Below, in pieces: positions 7,477 to 15,904 of a stretch of 34,606 bases of DNA. The stretch is taken from NCBI GenBank assembly GCA_024225875.1, contig JAAEMD010000027.1:1-34606 (forward strand). The letters are read 5' to 3'. The notes below the pieces were generated by a model. That model made no database searches. It was not told where the DNA came from and worked only from the letters and a program-made list of their open reading frames with translations. The translations under genes and the position numbers were made by a program. The stretch's first letter is position 1. Every line of letters begins with the position of its first letter. The DNA is from a bacterium. Lineage in GTDB: Bacteria; Margulisbacteria; Marinamargulisbacteria; JAAEMD01.

Positions 7477-8235
7477 ATGTCATCTTTAAAAAACATGGAA
7501 TCAATTAATACTATCAAAAAAATTATTAATTCGGATAAATCATCACTAAAAAATAATACTGCAGCTACTGCCACTCCATTTAATACCTTTCTGGACAATG
7601 CTATTAACCCCAGTAAGCAGAACTCATTACTAAATTCTAATATCCTGGCTCCTGATAAATATACACAGGTACAGCAGGCTGCTAACTTTGCACAGGCCAT
7701 AGCTAAAGATGAGCTGGACAAAAAATATAAAAAAATAATTAAAGAAACAGATGATCTTCTGGCTCAAATCATACCAGATCAAGAGATCAGCAAAAACCCT
7801 TCTACTCAAATTGCACAGGCTTTTCCAAATAACCCGGATATAACTCCTTTTACAAGAGCCACAGACATCTCTGAAGATTTAGTCGCTCAAGCGTTCCCAG
7901 ATCCTGCAACAACAACAAGAAGAGCCCCTCTGCAGCCAAGAGTACCTTTAGAGGAACTAACAGCAGAGAATGTTAACATAGCTACTCCCGGCACAAATAA
8001 ACTTGATACAACACCTTTCCAGTTTTTTATGGATAAAGCTGTTGAAGCCCTGGAAGGAGTTAGTGAAATAGAATTAAGGGTAAACGATTTAATGGATAAG
8101 TATATAGAAGGAAAGGTTTCAATTGAAGAAGTATCTATTGAAACTGCTAAGCTGACACTCGCTATTTCTTTTGCTACAACTGTAATAACACAAACAACTC
8201 AAACATTTAAGGAAATTCAAGGAATGCAGGTATAA
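7477..8235 (+). CDS. fliE: FliE-like MS-ring/rod junction protein with long N-terminal extension
   Basis: A 252-residue protein whose last ~73 residues look like FliE: PFQFFMDKAVEALEGVSEIE, DLMDKYIEGKVSIEEVSIET, and a terminal FKEIQGMQV corresponding to the usual 'AYqEimrMqv' end. FliE is normally about 100-110 residues, so about 180 residues are extra. That part is rich in Ala, Gln, Pro and Asn. It holds two AQAFP motifs (residues 113-117 and 137-141) and three TPF motifs (33, 123, 179). TPFNTFLDNAI near residue 33 resembles TPFQFFMDKAV at 179, suggesting an internal duplication. No signal peptide. AGGGG precedes the ATG by 7 bases. Position between flgC and fliF supports the call. Confidence 0.8.
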   Translation: MSSLKNMESINTIKKIINSDKSSLKNNTAATATPFNTFLDNAINPSKQNSLLNSNILAPDKYTQVQQAANFAQAIAKDELDKKYKKIIKETDDLLAQIIPDQEISKNPSTQIAQAFPNNPDITPFTRATDISEDLVAQAFPDPATTTRRAPLQPRVPLEELTAENVNIATPGTNKLDTTPFQFFMDKAVEALEGVSEIELRVNDLMDKYIEGKVSIEEVSIETAKLTLAISFATTVITQTTQTFKEIQGMQV

Positions 8236-8283
8236 TTACTGACTTTCAGCATATATGTAATTAATTATTTAAGGATTAAATAA

Positions 8284-9894
8284 ATGGCAGAAATAGATTT
8301 TGAAGCAGAAGATGATTACGAAAATGATCCAGAAGAAGATTTATATGGAGATAGTGAATCAGATAATTTTTCTAATGCAGATAATGATATAGACAGTAAT
8401 ACATCCGAAAGTTTATTTTCACGTCGCCGCATAATAGTTGTACTTTCTATTATTGGCGTTGTTTTTTTAGTCAGCTTTTTTCTTTTCGGCATCAGAAATA
8501 ATAAAAATAAACCAGGTAAAAATGCTTCATTCAGCTCTGGGTATACTTCTTTAGATACTAAGCCTGAAAAAAAGAGTAAAAAGAAAAAGAAGCGTATTAA
8601 GTTTGAAAAACTATATGACTTAACATCACTCCAGCTCCCTGATGTTTTAAGAGAGCTGAGTTTAGCAGGCATAGCATTCAAAACAGAGCAGAAAGGAAAA
8701 AACTATTCTATATCAGTAGATAGCAGTCAATCAGAAAAAGCAAAGAACCTTCTTGCTGTAAAAGGGCTGCCATCAAGTGGCGCCAGAGGTTATCAGCTTT
8801 TAGATAAATCCCAAACTCTGGGAGTTACTGAATTTGACAAAAGAATTAGATTTTTAAGGGCACTTTCGGAAGAGCTTGAAAAAGCAATAATGCAGTTCGA
8901 TGCTATTGATAGTTGTAAAGTACAAATTGTTATACCGGAACAACGGCTTTTTGCAGTTACTCAACCACCTGTAACATCCTCTATTCTATTAAGGAAAACT
9001 ACTTCTGCAAAATTAACAGATGAACTGGTATTTAGTGTAATTGAACTGGTATCTAATGCAGTCGAAAACCTCCAGCCTGAAAACATATCAGTAATTGATA
9101 CGGAAGGTCATGTTTTATCTAAAGGTCTCTTAGAAAGAATGTCTAAAACAGACCGTATTAGAAGAAGACAGAAGGCAGAACAAAAAAAAGTAATAATACA
9201 GGCAAAAAAACTACCAAAAGTAGGTCAGCCGATTATTCCTGATTTCAATAGAATAAAACACTGGTATGAAGTAAAAAAACAGTTTGAGGAGTCTCTTGAA
9301 GATAAAGCTGGTAAACAGCTGACCGGCATTCTACCTGTTGGTAGTTTTAAAATCGCTATTACAGCAGATATCGGGCCTCTGGAGGAAGGTAAAATAGTCG
9401 ATATAAAACGCCTTTCAGCAAGTGTTGTAGTTGATAATGCGAACGATGATATAGAACTGGATACATCAACAAAAACTCAAATATATAATACTATCGCAGC
9501 CTCTATCGGTTATATTAAAAAAAGAGACTCCATACGACTAAGCAAAGCTAACTTTTCTCTGCTTTCACAGGATGAAAAAGATGATCTAGTCAAAAAACAA
9601 AAGCATAAAAGGCTTCTAAAGTTAATATCAAAATACAGCAGCATAGCACTTCTAGCAATTATAGTTCTCGGTATTATTATTTTTATTTACAGGAAAATAA
9701 AAAAGAAAAAAGAAACTTCTGCACCAATAATGTCCAGTGAATCACGCGAAACTGATTTTTCTGATATCCAGGATGAAATCAGTAGTGATAAAAAACTGGA
9801 AGAAATAAAATATTATACATTATCTAACCCGGACATAATCGCGCAGATAATGGAAGAGTGGCTTACAAGTGCAAAAGAGGAGGTTTTTCAATAA
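8284..9894 (+). CDS. fliF: FliF-like MS-ring protein
   Basis: A 536-residue MS-ring protein. Residues 1-45 are a very acidic cytoplasmic tail; TM1 is at about 50-70; a Lys-rich segment follows. The YscJ/FliF ring-building modules span roughly 105-275: YDLTSLQLPDVLRELSLAGI, then AKNLLAVKGLPSSG, FDKRIRFLRALSEELEKAI, SCKVQIVIPEQRLF, and NISVIDTEGHVLS. TM2 lies at about 449-469, and the C-terminal tail ends in NPDIIAQIMEEWL, the segment that binds FliG. All key FliF parts are therefore present, at about the usual length. The acidic N-terminal extension is longer than usual. The stop overlaps the fliG ATG by one base (TAATG). Confidence 0.93.
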   Translation: MAEIDFEAEDDYENDPEEDLYGDSESDNFSNADNDIDSNTSESLFSRRRIIVVLSIIGVVFLVSFFLFGIRNNKNKPGKNASFSSGYTSLDTKPEKKSKKKKKRIKFEKLYDLTSLQLPDVLRELSLAGIAFKTEQKGKNYSISVDSSQSEKAKNLLAVKGLPSSGARGYQLLDKSQTLGVTEFDKRIRFLRALSEELEKAIMQFDAIDSCKVQIVIPEQRLFAVTQPPVTSSILLRKTTSAKLTDELVFSVIELVSNAVENLQPENISVIDTEGHVLSKGLLERMSKTDRIRRRQKAEQKKVIIQAKKLPKVGQPIIPDFNRIKHWYEVKKQFEESLEDKAGKQLTGILPVGSFKIAITADIGPLEEGKIVDIKRLSASVVVDNANDDIELDTSTKTQIYNTIAASIGYIKKRDSIRLSKANFSLLSQDEKDDLVKKQKHKRLLKLISKYSSIALLAIIVLGIIIFIYRKIKKKKETSAPIMSSESRETDFSDIQDEISSDKKLEEIKYYTLSNPDIIAQIMEEWLTSAKEEVFQ

Positions 9895-10982
9895 TGTTAA
9901 CAGGTAAAGAAAAAGCTCAGATTCTACTTGCTTTATTAGAAGATCAAGCTCAAAACGTTTTAGCTAAACTATCACCTGAAAGTTCCGCCTTATTAACTTC
10001 CTCCATAGAAGACGCTCCTAAACCAGACCCTGCTGATCTTAATATTTTATTTTCAGAAGTACTGACAAAAGTTGATGAAATAAAAAGTAAATCTCTACTG
10101 GACGCACCAGATAATGAAGAGCATCTTGAAAGTATAGATAAAACAACTGGAGAAGAAAGTCTATTATATAGTGATGATGAAAATAAAGAAGGCGAGATAA
10201 GCAATAAAGATATAACAGATGCAGGAGAAAGTGATAGCCTTATAGAAGATCCCGAAGATAATTCGGAAGAAGAGCCACCTCAGCGGGATATATCAGAAAT
10301 AGCAGATATCCTGTCAAGACAAAAGCCGCAGATTATAGCTTTTTTCCTGGCTAAAGTTGATGATGAAATGCGTGTCCGGCTGATAGAACATCTACCAAAA
10401 AAAATACGCTCTCAAATAGAAAGCCATGAAATAGAGCCCATACCAATCTCAGACAGTGTTTTTAAAAATCTATACGAAAGCATACTAAAAAGTGCTGAAC
10501 CAAAAACTGATGACCAGGAAGCTGATAAAATCAAAGAAGCAGAAGAAGGCTCCTTTTCAGACCATACGTTAGTATCTGAAACTTCTTCTTTCTCAGATAA
10601 AAGTGACTTTGAGGATGATCTATCTGATCATTTACAAGACAACAGCACATCTGCAATACCGGAAAATGATGCTGATATCGATTCTTTATCCAGTGACTTT
10701 ATTCAAAACCAGGACCAGGTTTTAAACACAGCAGAAGAATCTGAAAACTTATCCAGCTCAATAGTAGATCTGGATTCAGAATTAACACCTGAAGAGTTTA
10801 ACGAAAATAGTCTGGATGATTATGATATCATTCCTGATGAACAGGAAACAAAAGGTACGACTGAAGATGATATTATATCTTTAGACTCTCAGGACGAAGA
10901 TATTATACAGGAAAATGATATCTTTGAAGAAGATCTTGAAGACGCAATAGACCTGGAAAACTCTGATAATCTCTCATTTTAA
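9894..10982 (+). CDS. fliG: FliG-like protein lacking the C-terminal torque domain, with acidic tail
   Basis: A 362-residue protein. Residues 2-38 (LTGKEKAQILLALLEDQAQN and following) match the FliG N-terminal domain that binds FliF. Residues 132-200 (ISEIADILSRQKPQIIAFFL, then LIEHLPKKIRSQIE) match the FliG middle domain, including a degenerate EHPQ motif. The rest, about 201-362, is not the charged torque-generating FliG C-domain but a low-complexity Asp/Glu/Ser-rich tail; a shorter acidic linker spans 70-130. The ATG is at 9894, with GAGGAGG 7-8 bases upstream. The frame is open upstream to 9858, but that region lies within fliF. It is the last gene of the cluster; genes for FliH, FliI and FliJ, which usually follow, are absent. 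Confidence 0.8.
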   Translation: MLTGKEKAQILLALLEDQAQNVLAKLSPESSALLTSSIEDAPKPDPADLNILFSEVLTKVDEIKSKSLLDAPDNEEHLESIDKTTGEESLLYSDDENKEGEISNKDITDAGESDSLIEDPEDNSEEEPPQRDISEIADILSRQKPQIIAFFLAKVDDEMRVRLIEHLPKKIRSQIESHEIEPIPISDSVFKNLYESILKSAEPKTDDQEADKIKEAEEGSFSDHTLVSETSSFSDKSDFEDDLSDHLQDNSTSAIPENDADIDSLSSDFIQNQDQVLNTAEESENLSSSIVDLDSELTPEEFNENSLDDYDIIPDEQETKGTTEDDIISLDSQDEDIIQENDIFEEDLEDAIDLENSDNLSF

Positions 10983-11013
10983 TTTTTTATAAATCCTGCC
11001 TTTTATATATACT

Positions 11014-11128
11014 ATAGCTGGTACAAATTGAAATGTCCGTTTAAATGTCTGAGTGCTGTGTACTTGCGTACATAAACGAAGTCATTTAAAAACTTTAAGT
11101 GTCAGAGATTTTATTTTGGATCAGCTAT
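11014..11128 (+). repeat. Copy A of a ~115-bp MITE-like repeat family
   Basis: Begins ATAGCTGGTACAAATTGAA and ends TTTTGGATCAGCTAT. The two ends are imperfect inverted repeats, and the whole can fold into one long hairpin. It lies between the convergent fliG and lnt genes and overlaps the last codons of lnt. It is the most diverged full copy (for example AAATGTCCG for AACTGTCCG, and TGTCAGAGA for TGTCGGACA). It may also act as a two-way terminator, though no U-rich tail is evident. Confidence 0.8.
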
Positions 11129-12631
11129 ATGATCTGACAATAATAAAGAATATATTATTAATATAATGGATATATAAACAAATATATTGCCAGTGATACT
11201 ATATAAGCTCTTATTATCACGTATTAAAAAACTTTCATTTATGATACCTTTTTTATTCAACTGCATTTTAGCTATTACTTTTCCCTTATTAGAAACCAGA
11301 CCTGATATGCCCGTATTCGAAACCTGTATCATAAACCGATCATTTTCTACTGCTCTTAATATACTCATCTGGAAAAGCTCTTCTGCGGCTATAGACCCAA
11401 AAAACCATGCATTATTAGCAAGGAAACATAAAATATCAGCTCCTTTGTTTACACCTTTTCTACTAATTTCAGGATAAATTGATTCCAGGCAAATACCCCC
11501 AGCTACTTTTAATTCTTTTACTGACAGGCACATTGGTTCATTTCCCCTTTCATAGTCTGATGTAACAAGGTCTTCATCAAAAAATTTTATAATATTTTTT
11601 GCCGGCCAGTATTCCCCGAATGGCATCAATCTAGTCTTTTTATAGTACTTTAAATTTATACCTTTATCATCAATAACAACTGCAGCATTATAATATTTAC
11701 CATCCTCATGTACAGGAGTTCCAAATATTATTGATATCTTATATTTATCAGCGATCCATTTAAGCTTACGAATAAATTCCGTACTTTCCAGATTAAAGAC
11801 CGGGGTGATCGTTTCCGGCCAGATTACAATATCAGGCTGGCCCTTAACTGCCTCAAGGGTCATATTTATATAGTCCTGCCGTATTAACGGCCAGTATTTT
11901 TTTTGCATTTTTTTTGACTGCTCATGGTTTGCCTGGATAATTGCTGCCTTTACTTCTTTATAGTCTTTACTTATAGCCGCCATGTTATCTTCTTTAGAAA
12001 GCTGTCGCCATCCAGATAAAAAAACAATAGTGCTTACTAACATTAAAATTATAAAATGCTTTTTTATCTCCTGGCCGCTTATCAGCTTCCATAACAAAAC
12101 ATTACATAAAACAATAAAAAAAGATAATCCATACAGCCCAAAACCAGAAGCTGTCTGCAGTACTGGTAAAAAAGAAGACTGCGAGTACCCCAGTGCACCG
12201 GCAGAGCTTCCCACAGGACCTGCTGTTCTTAACCATTCAGCAAATATCCAGCAGGCAGGAAAGAGGTAAATATCAGGAATTGAGTTCCTGCCCCAGGCAT
12301 ATAAAAACATCGCTGTCCCATAAAAAAGTGCATAGAATAAAGAAGCTGCAACCCATAAAATCACAACATAATACCAGGCTGCCCATGCCTGCAGCTCCAG
12401 CATCCATCTATGAAAATAGAGCATTATTATAAAGCCATAAACTAACCCTCTAAAAAAAAACTTTCTTCTTATACCTGACTTTGCGTACCTCTGATTAGAA
12501 TCTGCTGCTTTATTCAAATCAAACAGCAGTGGTATTAGACATATATATGCTATAAAAAATAAGTTAACTCCAGGGAAAATCAGACACGTCAGAAGTGCCG
12601 AAATAACTGTTATAATATTCTTACCTCCCAT
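11111..12631 (-). CDS. lnt: Apolipoprotein N-acyltransferase Lnt
   Basis: A 506-residue inner-membrane enzyme adding the third acyl chain to lipoproteins. An N-terminal multi-helix membrane domain (to about 210) precedes a periplasmic nitrilase-like domain. The catalytic triad is visible: Glu273 in VIWPETITPVF, Lys332 in KKTRLMPFGEYWP, and Cys381 in GGICLESIYPE. A final transmembrane helix ends the protein. The last residues (IADPK and stop) are encoded by a MITE-like repeat, so the natural C-terminus has been replaced or trimmed. The ATG at 12631 overlaps the upstream lipoprotein gene by 22 bases. The best Shine-Dalgarno (GGAGGT) lies just after that ATG, so initiation may be by coupling or from a rare ATT/ATA about 7 bases beyond it. 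Confidence 0.93.
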   Translation of the reverse strand: MGGKNIITVISALLTCLIFPGVNLFFIAYICLIPLLFDLNKAADSNQRYAKSGIRRKFFFRGLVYGFIIMLYFHRWMLELQAWAAWYYVVILWVAASLFYALFYGTAMFLYAWGRNSIPDIYLFPACWIFAEWLRTAGPVGSSAGALGYSQSSFLPVLQTASGFGLYGLSFFIVLCNVLLWKLISGQEIKKHFIILMLVSTIVFLSGWRQLSKEDNMAAISKDYKEVKAAIIQANHEQSKKMQKKYWPLIRQDYINMTLEAVKGQPDIVIWPETITPVFNLESTEFIRKLKWIADKYKISIIFGTPVHEDGKYYNAAVVIDDKGINLKYYKKTRLMPFGEYWPAKNIIKFFDEDLVTSDYERGNEPMCLSVKELKVAGGICLESIYPEISRKGVNKGADILCFLANNAWFFGSIAAEELFQMSILRAVENDRFMIQVSNTGISGLVSNKGKVIAKMQLNKKGIINESFLIRDNKSLYSITGNIFVYISIILIIYSLLLSDHIADPK

Positions 12632-13380
12632 GACACAATATTAGCTGATTCATCTGCCTTGCCACTTTGGGAATCCGTCTTATTAACTCTTTCTTTTCCT
12701 GCTTTCAAGTCAATATTTGCTTCAGATAAATCATATAAAACATCCTGTAGATAGCCTGTTTCCAGGTTTTTAGTCTCATCTTTTTTACAAGTAATAAAAG
12801 CAAAATATAAAGTTTTATTATTATCTAATATATCCTGGCTGTTAAATACCAGGGTTATTGTTTTGCCGTTTACATTAAAGTCAAAATCAAATTTCTGTTC
12901 CGGCGGATAGTTTGCTAAATGATTATTAGCAGATGTTGCTTTATCAAAAGCTTCAGCACCTGATTTATAAAGCACAGCACCCTGATCAGAACAGATAATA
13001 TAATCAGACCAGGAAGAAAAATAGGTCCTGTAAAAATAGTTTACTCCCTCTTTAAGCGTTAAATCATAATTAAATTCATCATATGCTCTACCCGGGAAAG
13101 GAAAGTATTCCTGCTGTGCTATTACATTTAATGATGGAACCACCGGGCTACCAGACACTGAAAAAACAATATAATAATCATAATGGTCCAGATCAACATT
13201 ACCTGACATCGTTAACTTCATTTCCATTCTTAAGATTGTCGATTTATCACTAACAGTCCTTGCACAACTTAATAATAACAACATCCCGGTAATAATAAGG
13301 CTTCTGAAAAGATATATTCTCCCTTTGCACCAAAACTGTTCAAAATTCAATCTGTTAAAACCTCTCTGCTGATGCATCAT
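12610..13380 (-). CDS. Putative lipoprotein of unknown function
   Basis: Unrecognised 256-residue protein. A basic N-terminus is followed by a hydrophobic stretch (SLIITGMLLLLSCA) with a lipobox-like LLSC at about residues 36-39, so it is probably a lipoprotein. The mature part is beta-rich, with alternating aromatic and polar residues (YDYYIVFSVSG, GVNYFYRTYFSSWSDYIICS, GKTITLVFNSQDIL). It sits between lptD and lnt, overlapping lptD by 26 bases and lnt by 22, so it is translationally coupled to both. GGAG lies 6 bases before the ATG. Its place suggests an envelope role, possibly connected with LptD, but no LptE-like motif can be asserted. Confidence 0.8.
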   Translation of the reverse strand: MMHQQRGFNRLNFEQFWCKGRIYLFRSLIITGMLLLLSCARTVSDKSTILRMEMKLTMSGNVDLDHYDYYIVFSVSGSPVVPSLNVIAQQEYFPFPGRAYDEFNYDLTLKEGVNYFYRTYFSSWSDYIICSDQGAVLYKSGAEAFDKATSANNHLANYPPEQKFDFDFNVNGKTITLVFNSQDILDNNKTLYFAFITCKKDETKNLETGYLQDVLYDLSEANIDLKAGKERVNKTDSQSGKADESANIVSWEVRIL

Positions 13381-15904
13381 CCAGAACTCCTTCTATTTTG
13401 GATATTTCCTTATTCTTGACATAACCTATACTATCTTCAGGAAAAGCCAGAACTGTTACCTTAAAACGGATTTCCTCTCTATTCATATCATAGGTAAATT
13501 GAAATCTCCTGCAATGATCATTCTTAATTATAGAATAGTTTTGTAACTCGTAACGATTAGCTCGAATTGTCTGCATCTGACCATTATAATTCATATATTG
13601 ATAATATGCCTCTATCTCCCACCGGTTGTCCTGGTCTCCACCAAAATTAAAATTCACCTTTAAACTGGAATCTCTAATCGAAGCCAGCTCACCTTTATCA
13701 TTTCTAAAATTATCGTTATGAAAAATATTAAAACTAAATTCTAAATTTTCCAATGGTGCTAATTGAATATCAATAATCCGGGGCTTATGTTTTGCTCCTT
13801 CAAATCCTGAACCGTTAAAATTTATTCCATAAGTCATATTAAATTTAAATATTTTATTTGGATTAATAAGCAGAGTAACACTATGATCATTACGTTCACC
13901 TGTTAAAAGGTTATAACCTCCGGTATGCTGCCATTTATATTTAGATTCACTATCCCAGTAAAAAGTTATTACCTCTGTAAAAGAGTCAGTATCCGAACGT
14001 TTCTCACTATCAAAACGGAAAAAAGGTGAATTAGAACGGTTATTATTATTTTCTTCATCATTAGGACTAAAACCGCGATTAAAAATTGTACTTGTTTTAA
14101 AAAAACCAAGGTCCATAGTATGATCGACTTTAAAGTTATACTTATATAAAGCATCCCCTTCAAATAATGAGTAACCGGCGTTTTTAAAAATATACTGATC
14201 ATAACTGGCCGATAAAAAAAGGCTGGAATCAGCAGGCAAATCTGAAAACCGCTTGTTCAGCGACTGTTTAAAAATATATGTATTCGGCTCTACTCCAAAA
14301 TCTTCCGGCTCCGGAAAAAAGCGGGCTTTACCAGTTCCATTATCATATTGCACTTCCTGGTACCTTGCTATTGTAATTTTTTCAGTTAAACTGATCCCGG
14401 CAAAAAGTTTATCATTATAATTTATATTAAACTCCGGCTGTTTGAAAAGATAATCATTTTTAGAATCATATTTTGACCTTTCTTTAGCTTCCAGATCAAA
14501 AGTATGGTCTATCACCAGATTTACGTTCAGATTATTCCAGATTTCCCTGGAAAAAATTGTAGAAGTATCAAGTCTGTAGTCATTAATACCAGAGGCTGTC
14601 TGCTCCTTATTAAAATCCAGGTCGTTAGACATTTTTATATCATCAGGCAGAAAAACACTTTGTTTTAATGTTGACCTGATATTTTTTCTCTTACTGGAAG
14701 CATAGTCTTCCTTAACTAAATTAAAGCTGTATAAGTCATCGCCATTAAATGATCTGGTTAATTTCAAACTATTCTTTTTATAGTTCTGTCTAAAATCTTC
14801 CTTAGAATATGCACTTAAATCATATTTATCGCCCAGATTATCATATTTAACATTAAAAACACTTTCTTCTACTTTCTTTCTACCACTGGAATTAATAAGT
14901 TCAGCATCAATATTAGTGTACTTTAAATCTAAAGATAAATTATTATCAAACTGCCAGCTTTGCTCCCAGTTCCTTTTGATATTTGGTATTTCATTGTGAT
15001 AAGGAACCAGCTGATAAAAATACATTTGTCCCCGGTTATCAAACAGCTTATACTGATGTTTTATACCTAAACCGGGCCGCCAGTTAGTTTCTTCTATGAT
15101 TGTATTTCCCTCTATCCTGCTCTTTTTAAATTCAAAAAAATCCAGATACAGACTTGAATCTTCACCATCTATATTGTCATAATCAATTGTATTTTGCATA
15201 AACCAGCCCCAGCCAGCTGTTTTCTTCTCTCCTATGGTAGGATTACGCCAGACAATCCTGCGTTTTCCCAGCTCATAAAAATAAACAGGGGTCCAAAAAG
15301 CAAAAGGTACAAATAAAACAGGATTATATATAAATACATTATAACCAATTAACCTTTGATCAGGATAATATTCAAAATACTGCGCCCAGACAAAATAATG
15401 ACGGGACTTATGACTACAACTGGTAAAAAAACCGTTACTGCCACTTTTCATTTTTCCTGTATCATCTAATTTTGAGGCAGAAAGAAAAAGAGGTTTTTCG
15501 TTTTTTTCAGCAGGCACGACCTTAATATTAATATCCTTAAGCTTTACCACTTCTTCATTTAAATCAAAATACAGATAGCTGGAATAAAACTCATCATCAC
15601 CACGTCTAATCCTGATATTACCAGTACCCCAGACATGATTAGATGCCGTGTCTAAACACAACTTTTGGGCCTGCACTTCTATATCACCATATATCAAACG
15701 GACATTTGATGATGCTATCAGGTTATGTGTATCTTCCTGACAATAAATATGATCAGCTGACAATTTAACTTTTTCTTGTGAAAACAGGCCGGAAGCCTGA
15801 CAGGTAATAATAAAGTAAAAACAAAGTACAACAGCTGTATATAAACCTCTTTTTTTAAAAGGATTAACAGTATTTTCTGTATTTTTCAAAAAGCTTTTTT
15901 TCAA
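13355..15904 (-). CDS. lptD: LPS-assembly protein LptD (OstA family)
   Basis: An 849-residue outer-membrane protein. An N-terminal signal segment (YTAVVLCFYFIITCQASG) precedes an OstA/LptA-type periplasmic domain (about 45-135; KVKLSADHIYCQEDTHNLIA, GDIEVQAQKLCLD). Next comes the conserved LptD block FTSCSHKSRHYFVWAQYFEY with NPVLFVPFAFWTPVYFY, then about 600 residues of beta-barrel pattern ending in alternating strands. It inserts LPS into the outer leaflet. The start is TTG at 15904, overlapping the upstream stop as TTGA. Cys pairs near residues 54/82 and at 162 could form the periplasmic disulfides used by LptD elsewhere, but this is not certain. It is the clearest sign of an LPS-type outer membrane here. 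Confidence 0.9.
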   Translation of the reverse strand: MKKSFLKNTENTVNPFKKRGLYTAVVLCFYFIITCQASGLFSQEKVKLSADHIYCQEDTHNLIASSNVRLIYGDIEVQAQKLCLDTASNHVWGTGNIRIRRGDDEFYSSYLYFDLNEEVVKLKDINIKVVPAEKNEKPLFLSASKLDDTGKMKSGSNGFFTSCSHKSRHYFVWAQYFEYYPDQRLIGYNVFIYNPVLFVPFAFWTPVYFYELGKRRIVWRNPTIGEKKTAGWGWFMQNTIDYDNIDGEDSSLYLDFFEFKKSRIEGNTIIEETNWRPGLGIKHQYKLFDNRGQMYFYQLVPYHNEIPNIKRNWEQSWQFDNNLSLDLKYTNIDAELINSSGRKKVEESVFNVKYDNLGDKYDLSAYSKEDFRQNYKKNSLKLTRSFNGDDLYSFNLVKEDYASSKRKNIRSTLKQSVFLPDDIKMSNDLDFNKEQTASGINDYRLDTSTIFSREIWNNLNVNLVIDHTFDLEAKERSKYDSKNDYLFKQPEFNINYNDKLFAGISLTEKITIARYQEVQYDNGTGKARFFPEPEDFGVEPNTYIFKQSLNKRFSDLPADSSLFLSASYDQYIFKNAGYSLFEGDALYKYNFKVDHTMDLGFFKTSTIFNRGFSPNDEENNNNRSNSPFFRFDSEKRSDTDSFTEVITFYWDSESKYKWQHTGGYNLLTGERNDHSVTLLINPNKIFKFNMTYGINFNGSGFEGAKHKPRIIDIQLAPLENLEFSFNIFHNDNFRNDKGELASIRDSSLKVNFNFGGDQDNRWEIEAYYQYMNYNGQMQTIRANRYELQNYSIIKNDHCRRFQFTYDMNREEIRFKVTVLAFPEDSIGYVKNKEISKIEGVLDDASAERF

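Noticed and set aside
9858..9893. Earlier start for the fliG-like gene
   Set aside because: It would overlap fliF by 37 bases and lacks a ribosome binding site; ATG 9894 has GAGGAGG and begins directly with the FliG motif.
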